Shown here: positions 55,967 to 64,000 of the stretch, piece by piece
Layout of the letters: the number at the start of each line of letters is the position of its first letter
Numbering within the stretch: the first letter of the stretch is position 1
Assembly (NCBI RefSeq): GCF_004349265.1
Contig: NZ_SMFL01000002.1
Coordinates: forward strand, 558,001 to 622,000
Length of the DNA stretch: 64,000 nt
Source of the DNA: Dyadobacter psychrotolerans
GTDB taxonomy: Bacteria; Bacteroidota; Bacteroidia; Cytophagales; Spirosomataceae
Reading direction: 5' to 3'
Position numbers and translations under genes: made by a program
The notes under the pieces: generated by a model
Databases searched by the model: none
What the model saw: only the letters and a program-made list of their open reading frames with translations
What the model was told of the DNA's origin: nothing

Positions 55967-58087
55967 ATGGCAACAGACTTAAGAATCGACTATTATCCAA
56001 CCCATGAACAGGAGGGAATTAAGTTCAGAAGAGGCCACGTGCTGCCATTTGGTGCCACAATGGTGCCCAACGGGATCAATTTCAGTATCTATTCCAGTGA
56101 GGCAATCGACTGTACGCTTGTTTTGTTCGAGCGGGGAGAGGATGCACCTTTTGCGGAGATCCGTTTTCCTGAGGAATTCAGAACCGGAAATGTGTATTCA
56201 ATGATCGTTTTTGATCTGGATTACGAACGTCTGGAATACGGATACCGTATGGACGGACCTTTTAATCCGGAGCAGGGAAGCCGTTTTGATAAAAGCATCA
56301 TTCTAAGCGATCCTTATGCCAAGGCAATCGGTGGACGTGATTCCTGGCTGGCTGAGCCAAACTGGGATAACATCTATCCATACCGTTCAAGGCTGGTTTT
56401 TGAGGATTTTGACTGGGAGAATGATCACCCGCTCGAAACGCCGATTGAAGACCTGGTAATTTATGAAATGCACGTAAGAGGGTTTACCAAACATCCTTCA
56501 TCGGAAGTTAAAAATCCCGGAACGTTTGCCGCCATAAGAAGCAAAATCGCTTATCTGAAGGAGCTGGGAATAAACTGCGTGGAGCTCATGCCGATTTATG
56601 AGTTTGACGAATGGGAAAACAGCAAGGAAAATCCGGTAACGGGTGGACTGATCGTAAATTTCTGGGGCTACAGTACCGTAAACTTCTTTTCTCCCAAAGC
56701 CGGTTATGCGGCAACGGGGAAATTTGGAATGCAGGTTGACGAGCTGAAAACGCTGGTAAAAGAACTCCACAAAAACGGTATCGAAGTGATGCTGGACGTG
56801 GTTTTTAACCATACAGCCGAAGGCGATCACCGCGGACATACGATTTCTTTCAGAGGAATTGATAATAAAACCTATTACATGTTAACCCCGGAAGGTTATT
56901 ATTTCAACTTCTCGGGAACAGGTAATACGCTGAACTGTAACAATCCGGTGGTTCGTAATATGGTACTCGACTGTCTTCGTTACTGGGCATCCGATTATCA
57001 TATCGATGGCTTCCGGTTTGACCTTGCAGCGATCCTTGGCCGTGACCAGAATGGTGCTCCGCTTAGCAATCCGCCGCTTCTGGAATCATTGGCCTACGAT
57101 CCGATTCTTGCTAAATGTAAGCTGGTCGCTGAGGCATGGGATGCGGGCGGTCTGTATCAGGTAGGTTCATTTCCGGCGTATGGCCGCTGGGCAGAATGGA
57201 ACGGTAAATACCGCGACTCGATCCGTAAGTTTCTAAAAGGGGACGAAGGTTTGATACATGAAATTGCCCAGTGTATCCAGGGATGGCCGGATCTGTATCA
57301 GTACCGCGGGCCAACGGCAAGTATCAACTTTATTTCCTGTCACGATGGATTTACACTGTATGACATTTTTGCATACAACGAAAAACACAACGATGCGAAC
57401 GGCGAAAATAACAACGACGGAGGCAATGACAATCATTCCTGGAACTGCGGAGTAGAAGGTGAAACGGATGATGCTTTTATCAATCAGCTACGCCACAAGC
57501 AGATCAAAAATGCTTTGTCGATCCTGATGGTAAGCCAGGGCGTGCCAATGATTCTTTCCGGTGATGAAGCGGGTGTGACTAAATATGGTAATAACAATAC
57601 CTACTGTCACGACAACGAACTGAACTGGATGGACTGGTCGCTTCTGGAAAAGAATTCGGATATTTATTACTTCACCCAGCGTATTCTGCGTTTCCGCAGG
57701 GGGCATCCGGTGTTGAGAAGTAAAACCCACTTACAGCATCGTGATTATGTTGGCAGTGGTTATCCGGATATCAGTTTCCACGGAACACAAGCCTGGCAAC
57801 CTGACTTCGCTTCTTCAAGCCGCTGTCTTGCATTTATGCTCGACGGCGCGCACGCAAAAAGTGGAACGATCATTGACGACAGTATTTATGTAGCAATGAA
57901 TTCGCATTACGATGCACTGTTTTACGAGCTGCCTGCGCTTCCAAACGGACAACGCTGGCACCTGGCAGTGAATACAGACATGCCTTCGGGACAGGATATT
58001 TATGACATCAGTAAAGAACCTTTGCTGGAAGATCAGAGCAGATTTTTGGTAGGAGGACGTGCAACGGTCATTCTTGTCGGAAAATAA
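55967..58087 (+). CDS. glgX: Glycogen debranching enzyme GlgX-type (isoamylase)
   Basis: 706 residues. An N-terminal CBM48-like beta domain (RRGHVLPFGATMVPNGINFSIYSSEAI) precedes a GH13 barrel. Catalytic parts: nucleophile Asp in DGFRFDLA, general acid Glu in LVAEAWDAGG, and the His-Asp in ISCHDGF; HTAEGD and the ENNDGGNDNHSWNCGVEGETDD insertion are typical of GlgX. Debranches phosphorylase-limited glycogen. It is preceded by a STAS gene at 3 bases and followed by a terminator hairpin. Confidence 0.94.
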   Translation: MATDLRIDYYPTHEQEGIKFRRGHVLPFGATMVPNGINFSIYSSEAIDCTLVLFERGEDAPFAEIRFPEEFRTGNVYSMIVFDLDYERLEYGYRMDGPFNPEQGSRFDKSIILSDPYAKAIGGRDSWLAEPNWDNIYPYRSRLVFEDFDWENDHPLETPIEDLVIYEMHVRGFTKHPSSEVKNPGTFAAIRSKIAYLKELGINCVELMPIYEFDEWENSKENPVTGGLIVNFWGYSTVNFFSPKAGYAATGKFGMQVDELKTLVKELHKNGIEVMLDVVFNHTAEGDHRGHTISFRGIDNKTYYMLTPEGYYFNFSGTGNTLNCNNPVVRNMVLDCLRYWASDYHIDGFRFDLAAILGRDQNGAPLSNPPLLESLAYDPILAKCKLVAEAWDAGGLYQVGSFPAYGRWAEWNGKYRDSIRKFLKGDEGLIHEIAQCIQGWPDLYQYRGPTASINFISCHDGFTLYDIFAYNEKHNDANGENNNDGGNDNHSWNCGVEGETDDAFINQLRHKQIKNALSILMVSQGVPMILSGDEAGVTKYGNNNTYCHDNELNWMDWSLLEKNSDIYYFTQRILRFRRGHPVLRSKTHLQHRDYVGSGYPDISFHGTQAWQPDFASSSRCLAFMLDGAHAKSGTIIDDSIYVAMNSHYDALFYELPALPNGQRWHLAVNTDMPSGQDIYDISKEPLLEDQSRFLVGGRATVILVGK

Positions 58088-58092
58088 AAAGG

Positions 58093-58130
58093 GCCGCCGG
58101 TATCATGGGAGGCATGATACTGCGGCTTTT
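58093..58130 (+). terminator. Terminator-like hairpin between glgX and the second STAS gene
   Basis: A stem of about 14 base pairs (GCCGCCGGTATCATG at 58093-58107 with CATGATACTGCGGC at 58113-58126, one mismatch/bulge), loop GGAGG, then TTTT. It starts 5 bases after the glgX stop and should end or reduce transcription there. Confidence 0.7.
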
Positions 58131-58171
58131 AGTAAATTAATTTTGTAAAACTTCTTTTAAAAATATTGATC

Positions 58172-58492
58172 ATGGCTTTCAAAATAGAAACAGTAATTGA
58201 AGAACAAACAGCCAGGATGACCCTGCACGGGGAGCTTGATTCGCTGTCGGCGCGTGTTTTTATGACAGAGATCGAAAAACTCAGCGGCCAGCCTATCGAA
58301 GTGCTTGTGCTGGATATGGAAGATCTAGACTTTATGTCATCTGCCGGGCTTCGTGTTTTAATTTTCTCAAAACAAAAAATCGGAACGCATCTGGCTATTT
58401 ATATTGTAAAACCACAGGAACTGATCGTGGATACCCTGGAAAAAACGGGTCTTCATCACAGTGTTACAATAGTAGATCAATATCCGGTTTAA
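58172..58492 (+). CDS. STAS-domain anti-anti-sigma-like protein
   Basis: 106 residues from ATG 58172. Loop DFMSSAGLRVLI again, identical to that of the STAS protein at 55625. Upstream TTG starts are less likely. 12 bases before the RsbW-like gene, so this STAS/kinase pair is a likely partner-switch. Confidence 0.88.
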   Translation: MAFKIETVIEEQTARMTLHGELDSLSARVFMTEIEKLSGQPIEVLVLDMEDLDFMSSAGLRVLIFSKQKIGTHLAIYIVKPQELIVDTLEKTGLHHSVTIVDQYPV

Positions 58493-58504
58493 ATTGATTT
58501 TAGA

Positions 58505-58930
58505 ATGGAATCGAAAAGTTTTCCCGGGGTGGTTGATTCCTTAGACGAACTAAGAGCCTATGTTGGCGAGCTGTCTCAAAAGGCGGGGCTTGCTAAAAAA
58601 GCAACTTATAGTCTGAAACTGGCAATCGATGAAATTGCCACCAACATCATTTTGTACGGATACGAAAAAGTCGGACTGGTCGCCGACTTTAAAGTGCTGA
58701 GTGAAATCACTGATCAGGAATTAATCGTAATCCTGGAAGATGAAGCAGCTGCTTTTGATCCGCTTGCCAGGGAAATTCCTGACGAAGAAGATCTTACGAT
58801 GGCACTTGAAGACCGGGAAATCGGAGGGCTTGGGATATTTCTGACGATCAAAGGCGTCGACGATTTTTCTTATGAATATGTTGACGGAAAAAACCGTAAC
58901 ACCTTCGTGATGAATGTGATTAAGCCCTGA
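58505..58930 (+). CDS. RsbW/SpoIIAB-like anti-sigma-type ATPase (HATPase_c)
   Basis: 141 residues of the GHKL fold: AIDEIATNIILYGY (N box), VILEDEAAAFDP (region of the ATP-binding Asp) and GGLGIFLT (G box). Typical length of serine kinases that phosphorylate STAS proteins. Bacteroidota do not have sigma-B operons, and no sigma factor or PP2C phosphatase gene is in the window, so the controlled partner is unknown. Confidence 0.88.
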   Translation: MESKSFPGVVDSLDELRAYVGELSQKAGLAKKATYSLKLAIDEIATNIILYGYEKVGLVADFKVLSEITDQELIVILEDEAAAFDPLAREIPDEEDLTMALEDREIGGLGIFLTIKGVDDFSYEYVDGKNRNTFVMNVIKP

Positions 58931-59045
58931 TTCTTTTTTGTCAGATGACTGATATTTATTACAAAATGTTGTGTTGAATAACGCTGTCTCAGGCGGCAGG
59001 AAAAACGGGTTCTAAAAAACCTTATGAATAGATTTTAATTTTAGT

Positions 59046-62000
59046 ATGGTCGATATAACTACACTTTCTAATCCTTTTCCGGGGCTAAGGAGCTACGAGT
59101 ACGAAGACCATTCCTTATTTTTTGGCAGGGAATCGCACATTCTGGAGTTGAGAAACAAACTTCTGGATGCGCGTTTTCTTGCTTTGATCGGATCGTCGGG
59201 TAGTGGTAAGTCTTCTTTAATCAAAGCGGGGCTTATACCTTCGCTGGAGAATGCCCAGCAGGTAAAGGAAGACTGGAAAGTGATCGTATTCCGTCCGGGA
59301 GGTAACCCGGTAAAAAGCCTGATAGGTGCCTTGAAGGTAAGCCTGCGAAGAGAAGATATCAGCTGGGAAAACCGTGACCTGGAAAAAGCCGAGGAATGGC
59401 TGCTTTCCGATCCAAAAGCAATTTTCGAATTACTTTCTGTTCTAAGAGGCAGGAAAATTCTGCTGGTAATTGATCAGTTCGAAGAGATTTTTCGATTTGA
59501 ATTCAGTAATGAATCCGGCAAGGGCAAACAGCAGAGTCCCGCCTTTATCAATCTTCTTTTAACCCTGATCAATCAGCGCGAGCTGCCGATCCACGTAGTA
59601 ATCACGATGCGCTCGGATTATCTTGATCACTGTACCGAATTCAAAGGACTGACAGAAGTTATCAACCGGGGTTATTACCTGCTTCCGAAAATGAATCAGG
59701 AAGAAATCAGGGAGGTGATCGTCAGGCCGATTGAGACCTACGGAGCGTCAATCGAACCGGATCTGGTAAAAACACTTTTGCAGAAACTGGCTGAAAATCC
59801 TGATTTTCTACCTATCCTTCAGCACGTACTCATGCGGATGTGGGACCGCTGGAAACTCACAAAAACGGCCACAAGTCCTATTTCTCTCGTGGAATACCAG
59901 GCGATAGGGAAAATGGAGGAGTCGATCACGCAGCATGCGGAAGAAATTTTCACACAAAGATTGGATGAAAAAAGACGCCTGGCTGCGGAAAAACTGTTCA
60001 AAACACTGATCGTTCTTGGCCCCAGTGATACTTCTTCGCTACATCCAACCTCGCTGCGCGAAATAGAGAAAATCTCAGGTGTACCGGATTACCTCTTGAT
60101 TGATGTCGTGCTGGTTTTCCGCGAAAACGGTGTTTCATTTCTGACGCCCCGCCCGGGAATCAAAATCGATTCGGACTCGATCATTGACGTTGCTGTCGAA
60201 AAAGTGCTGACGCTTTGGGACCGGTCAAGAATCTGGATTGAAGAAGAACTTGAGTCAGCTAAATTGTACAAACAGTTAAGTTATTCCGCTTTTTTGTATC
60301 AGGACGGCAGAACCGGGCTTTGGGTTAATCCTGAGCTTCAGGTAGGTTTGAAATGGATGAAAGAAAGTGAACCCACCATCGAGTGGGCGCAACGTTATGA
60401 CCCGTTTTTTGAAAGGGCGATTAACTTTTTGGATTATAGTAAAAAACAATACGAACAGGAGGTTCAGCATAAGGAAGACCGGCAGCGCAGGGAACTTCGC
60501 AAAGCCAGAACGTTTGCAACCGTACTGGGGGTGAGTTCATTAATTTCTTTGCTTTTCCTGATCGTGGCCATGGTCCTAAGAACACAGGCCGAGCAAAGTG
60601 AAAAAACAGCTTTGGATAAAGAAAGTCTGGCCCTGACAGAACGGAAACGTGCTGAGGATCAGACAAAAGAAGCCATTGCGCAAAAAAAAATTGCAGAACA
60701 GCAGGGGATCATCGCCGAACAACAAAAAATATTAACCGAAGAGCAAAAAACCATTGCTGTTCGTGAGCAGGAAAAGGCTGTTAATGAAAGTATTGCTGCC
60801 AAAGCTGCCAGAAAAATTGCGGAGGAGCAGAAAATCGAGGCGGACAATGCCAGACGTATTGCGGTACAGTCGCAGAAAGAAACCGAGGTGCAAAAGGAAT
60901 TTGCAGTAACTGCTCAGAAAGAATCGGAACGTCAGAAAGTAAATGCGCAGCAGGCACAGAAAGAAGCTGAAAAGTCAAGAAATGATGCTTTGCGCCAGCG
61001 CTCAAAAGCAATTGCACGTTTTATTGCCATTCAATCCAATCAGATGCCGGCCAGTGATGACCTTGCCGCACTTCTTGCGTTACGAGCATATGATTTTAAT
61101 ATCAAAAACGGAGGCGAAAGAGATAACCCGGAGGTTTATGTGGCGCTTTCAAAAGCTGCCGGGGCGAACGCAACTTTGCAGGGACATAACGACATTGTCC
61201 GCGTTGTGGCTGAACCAGAAAAAGCCGGAAATTCTATTTTTGCAACCGCGGGAGACGATGGTGTACTGAATCTTTGGAATACCACTGCAACTTCAAGCCG
61301 GCCCATACCGCTTAAAAACCCAAAACAGACTTTTAAAAGTATCAGGTCAATACTTTTTGCACCGGACAACAGTGCCGTATTTGTAGGAACTTCTAACGGA
61401 CAAATCGTGAGATGGGATAATTTGACAGCAGGAAGCCTTCCAACCAAAACACTGATTGCCCACGACGGCATGGTTATCAACCTTGTAATCCGAAATGAAG
61501 ATTCTAAACCCAGACTAATATCAACGAGCTCTACGGGCCAGATCCGGCTTTGGGATATAACAGATAAAAAGCTGGATGTGCTTAAAAACGTAAATCTTGG
61601 TGTTGATCTTTCCTGTGTTGTACTGAGTCCCGATGGTAAATATTTATTCTATGCCACCGGAACAGAGAAGATTCTCCGGATAGAAACAGCTGATATAACA
61701 AAAAAGCCAATCAGCTACAATTTTGACAAAGTAAGAGGCCGTATCTCCACCATGGCTTTTACTCCGGACGGTTCGCAGCTGTTTTTGGGAAGTTCAACGG
61801 GAGCGTTGTATTCAGCGAAAATCAGTTCAGGCGAGCCTTTGGTGAGCACCATAATAGGAATCCAGGGTAGCCATACTTCCGGAATAACGGGAATAGCATT
61901 TAATCCGGATGGAAGCCGGGTAGCTACATCCAGTTTTGATTCAAAAATCAAAATTTGGAACCTGCAGGAAGATCTTTCCAAACAGCAGCCGGTTGTGCTC

Positions 62001-62222
62001 AGCGACTTTAATTCCTGGGTGATGGACCTGCGATTTACGCAGGACGGAAAAAAACTGCTTGCTTCCGGAGCAGATAAAACGGTAAGAATCTGGGATATCA
62101 ATTCAGCTTCTTTGTTTAACGAGGTTTCAAAAAAAGTAGCAAGGGATTTAACCGAAGAAGAATGGGATAAATATATAGGGAAAGACATTCCCTACGAGAA
62201 ATTATCACGCAGCGTAAGATGA
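59046..62222 (+). CDS. nSTAND NTPase with transmembrane helix, coiled coil and WD40 propeller
   Basis: 1058 residues. nSTAND1-type P-loop NTPase (about 1-430): NPFPGLRSYEYEDHSLFFGR, Walker A GSSGSGKS (49-56), Walker B KILLVIDQFEEIF (about 137-149). One transmembrane helix (about 488-512, VSSLISLLFLIVAMVL), a long Lys/Glu/Gln-rich coiled coil (about 515-665, AEQQGIIAEQQK), then a WD40 domain (about 715-1035, SSFDSKIKIWN, SGADKTVRIWD). Membrane-anchored signalling or oligomerising switch. The stop overlaps the start of the TonB-receptor gene (ATGA). The gap of 115 bases before it suggests its own promoter. Confidence 0.9.
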   Translation: MVDITTLSNPFPGLRSYEYEDHSLFFGRESHILELRNKLLDARFLALIGSSGSGKSSLIKAGLIPSLENAQQVKEDWKVIVFRPGGNPVKSLIGALKVSLRREDISWENRDLEKAEEWLLSDPKAIFELLSVLRGRKILLVIDQFEEIFRFEFSNESGKGKQQSPAFINLLLTLINQRELPIHVVITMRSDYLDHCTEFKGLTEVINRGYYLLPKMNQEEIREVIVRPIETYGASIEPDLVKTLLQKLAENPDFLPILQHVLMRMWDRWKLTKTATSPISLVEYQAIGKMEESITQHAEEIFTQRLDEKRRLAAEKLFKTLIVLGPSDTSSLHPTSLREIEKISGVPDYLLIDVVLVFRENGVSFLTPRPGIKIDSDSIIDVAVEKVLTLWDRSRIWIEEELESAKLYKQLSYSAFLYQDGRTGLWVNPELQVGLKWMKESEPTIEWAQRYDPFFERAINFLDYSKKQYEQEVQHKEDRQRRELRKARTFATVLGVSSLISLLFLIVAMVLRTQAEQSEKTALDKESLALTERKRAEDQTKEAIAQKKIAEQQGIIAEQQKILTEEQKTIAVREQEKAVNESIAAKAARKIAEEQKIEADNARRIAVQSQKETEVQKEFAVTAQKESERQKVNAQQAQKEAEKSRNDALRQRSKAIARFIAIQSNQMPASDDLAALLALRAYDFNIKNGGERDNPEVYVALSKAAGANATLQGHNDIVRVVAEPEKAGNSIFATAGDDGVLNLWNTTATSSRPIPLKNPKQTFKSIRSILFAPDNSAVFVGTSNGQIVRWDNLTAGSLPTKTLIAHDGMVINLVIRNEDSKPRLISTSSTGQIRLWDITDKKLDVLKNVNLGVDLSCVVLSPDGKYLFYATGTEKILRIETADITKKPISYNFDKVRGRISTMAFTPDGSQLFLGSSTGALYSAKISSGEPLVSTIIGIQGSHTSGITGIAFNPDGSRVATSSFDSKIKIWNLQEDLSKQQPVVLSDFNSWVMDLRFTQDGKKLLASGADKTVRIWDINSASLFNEVSKKVARDLTEEEWDKYIGKDIPYEKLSRSVR

Positions 62223-64000
62223 AAAACTTTACTAAAATAAACAGGACAGTCCTTTTTGTTTGCCTGACCTTGCTGACCTGTTCGGCGAAGGTGTGGGCGC
62301 AAACGGATTGTGACGCTTCGGTGATCATACCCGAGGCAGACAGAAAATACAGGAACGGAAACTTTGATGAGGTATTTGAAATACTGAATCCTTGTTTGAA
62401 AAACCGCTTTTCGGCAAATGCGCAGGTCCAGGGTTATAAAATAGTCGCCATGAGTTATCTGGCACTCGATTCACTTCCTCAGGCTGCTGCCGCAGTAAGA
62501 AGTCTGTTGATGGCCAATCAGAATTACGAACCTGAATTCTCTGCTTCACCACAGTTTAAAGAACTTGTCATCCAGCAAAAGGATTTACAGGAACGTATTA
62601 TTCAAATCACCTCTGTATCCAAAAAGGCTGAAAATTTATTACAGGTACCGGCGACAGTAACTGTTTTAACAAAGGACGATATTACCAAAAGAGGTTACAA
62701 GGACCTGACGCAAATGCTCAGCGATTTGCCCGGTTTTGACGTGATTCGCGGTAACGGTCCCGGTTATGTGGTTGTTTATCAAAGAGGTTATCGGTCAACA
62801 GGTAATGACAGAACGATCCTGCTGGTGGATGGCGTAGAAGAAAATGACCTTTCGTCCGATAACATTCAGTTTTCCAGACAATATTCACTTTCGGACATTG
62901 AAAGGGTGGAAGTAATTTATGGTCCTGCTTCAACCATGTACGGTGCCAATGCCTTTGTGGGAGTAATTAACCTGGTGACGATCAAGCACATGGATAAAGC
63001 CATGCCGGAAGGAAAGAAAATTGACATTTCAGGAAACGGAAGTGTTCGTTACGCTTCGCTTAAAACAGGGCTTATTGACGGAAATGTAACGGCCAGAACA
63101 AAGGATATTGCCGTTACGGTTACAGGACGTTATTTCAAATCCAATGAACTTGATCTTTCGATTTATCCGGAGTGGAATTATGACCCAAGACAGGAAAGTG
63201 ATTATTTAAAAACAGCCCAAAACATAACAGGAAAATCGGCTAACGGCCAGTATCTGGCCCAGCAGTATATCGATGCAAACAGACTTACGACCCGTTTTCC
63301 GAATAGCAATTTATATTCAACAAAATTGGGACCGGAGGGTACTGTGTCGGAAATTGCGCTGACGGATGCGGGCAGAGCCAAAGCGGCACAGCTTGACAAC
63401 ACCTATCTTTTCGGTGCAAATCTGAAAGGAAATCCGGTTGAGTTTAATGATGTAAGCAAAAACTGGCTTTTCAGAACAAAGGTCGAATTAAAGGATTTTA
63501 CAATCTCATTGCTGAACTGGAAACTCGACGAGGGTGCTGCGCCCTGGTATACCAACAAATCAAGAATTGTAACCAAGGATCTTTCGCGGTGGGTAACGTT
63601 GAACCGCGCTTTATCTTTGAATTATAACAAGTTTATCAATGATAACCTGCAATTTATTAACCTGACTTCCTACCGTTTACATGAGCTAAAAGGCGAAACC
63701 AATCTGGCGGGTTACACAGGTTACTATAACAATGGATTACGCCTGGTTGATTTACTGAGCGAGAAAGCGCCAACTTATTCTGTGCCATACTATTACCGCG
63801 TTTCGACCCAGCTTCGTAATGAAACCCGCTTACTCTGGACGCCGATTTCAAACCTGGACATTAACAGCGGACTTGAACTTAGAAACAGTAACATACAGGG
63901 AAATTACATTACCTCATTCACAGAAATTCCGGATGAAACCGGCCGGATTGACTCTACGCTAGCCGGTGGTGATAATTTCAGGGTTTTTGACATTGGTGTA
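62219..64000 (+). CDS. TonB-dependent receptor with TPR-like N-terminal extension (3' end outside window)
   Basis: The frame begins at ATG 62219 (overlapping the nSTAND stop) and runs open to the right edge, 594 codons. Signal peptide (VLFVCLTLLTCSAKVWAQ), then a segment of about 95 residues with TPR-like helices (GNFDEVFEILNPCL, IVAMSYLALDSLPQAAAAV), then a plug domain (PATVTVLTKDDITKRG, ILLVDGVEEND, IERVEVIYGPASTMYGANAFVGVINLVT) and the first barrel strands. Unlike SusC-type receptors it has no carboxypeptidase-like N-terminal domain. The ligand is unknown. Confidence 0.9.
   Translation, partial: MKNFTKINRTVLFVCLTLLTCSAKVWAQTDCDASVIIPEADRKYRNGNFDEVFEILNPCLKNRFSANAQVQGYKIVAMSYLALDSLPQAAAAVRSLLMANQNYEPEFSASPQFKELVIQQKDLQERIIQITSVSKKAENLLQVPATVTVLTKDDITKRGYKDLTQMLSDLPGFDVIRGNGPGYVVVYQRGYRSTGNDRTILLVDGVEENDLSSDNIQFSRQYSLSDIERVEVIYGPASTMYGANAFVGVINLVTIKHMDKAMPEGKKIDISGNGSVRYASLKTGLIDGNVTARTKDIAVTVTGRYFKSNELDLSIYPEWNYDPRQESDYLKTAQNITGKSANGQYLAQQYIDANRLTTRFPNSNLYSTKLGPEGTVSEIALTDAGRAKAAQLDNTYLFGANLKGNPVEFNDVSKNWLFRTKVELKDFTISLLNWKLDEGAAPWYTNKSRIVTKDLSRWVTLNRALSLNYNKFINDNLQFINLTSYRLHELKGETNLAGYTGYYNNGLRLVDLLSEKAPTYSVPYYYRVSTQLRNETRLLWTPISNLDINSGLELRNSNIQGNYITSFTEIPDETGRIDSTLAGGDNFRVFDIGV

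Noticed and set aside
43229..58930. Phage- or transposon-derived origin of the island
   Set aside because: No integrase, transposase, tRNA target, terminal repeat or visible base-composition break was found.

Overview
The window looks like chromosomal DNA of a Bacteroidota bacterium, most likely order Cytophagales (a Dyadobacter-like organism would fit; this is inferred from gene content, not from a database match). Supporting signs are a secreted nuclease with a C-terminal type IX secretion sorting domain, LytS/LytTR signalling, the compact ftsX - DUF3098 - uppP - truB - ribF order, a TonB-dependent receptor, weak Shine-Dalgarno sites, and many ATGA or short-overlap gene junctions. No tRNA, rRNA, CRISPR array, insertion sequence or prophage was recognised.

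Layout. 1-2.2 kb: malic enzyme, cut by the left edge. 2.3-9.3 kb (minus strand): polysaccharide assembly, with a polyprenyl-phosphate sugar-phosphate transferase, four glycosyltransferases, a WcaF-like acetyltransferase and an SGNH hydrolase, several overlapping. 9.5-11.7 kb: amidohydrolase, cupin and VOC protein, apparently one operon. 12.2-15.5 kb: large secreted nuclease. 15.5-22.1 kb: housekeeping genes (ribF, truB, uppP, DUF3098, ftsX, a bifunctional nuclease, etfA, etfB). 22.1-31.6 kb: mixed metabolic genes, including a TPR protein, a possible PD-(D/E)XK protein, an oxidoreductase, purine nucleoside phosphorylase, acetylxylan esterase, RluF, a GH36-like glycosidase and an AI-2E-family transporter. 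31.6-39.8 kb: a giant hybrid kinase, a K+/H+ antiporter with its quinone-reductase-like partner, and a bestrophin-like channel.

39.9-64 kb is the unusual part. A three-gene minus-strand signalling operon (pseudo-receiver/GAF protein, LytS-like kinase, LytTR regulator) lies divergent to a long plus-strand run from 43.2 kb to the right edge. That run has, in order: a DJ-1/PfpI protein, a benzoylformate-decarboxylase-like ThDP enzyme, an NTF2-like protein, an MBL-fold hydrolase, a second NTF2-like protein, a fused [2Fe-2S]/molybdopterin hydroxylase, its FAD partner, a third NTF2-like protein, two more DJ-1/PfpI proteins, a VOC glyoxalase-like protein, an AGE-type (alpha/alpha)6-barrel protein, a STAS protein, GlgX, a second STAS protein, an RsbW-like ATPase, an nSTAND-WD40 membrane protein and a TPR-TonB receptor. 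I do not recognise this set as a described pathway.

The molybdenum hydroxylase has kept all four ferredoxin-type cysteines but lost all four cysteines of the second cluster. It also carries Asp where the family's catalytic Glu is expected and a rewritten cofactor loop. Its FAD partner is altered in both FAD motifs. One reading is a reactive-carbonyl or alpha-keto-acid pathway (three glyoxalase-type folds plus a ThDP enzyme) linked to alpha-glucan metabolism and controlled by partner switching. That reading is inference from context.
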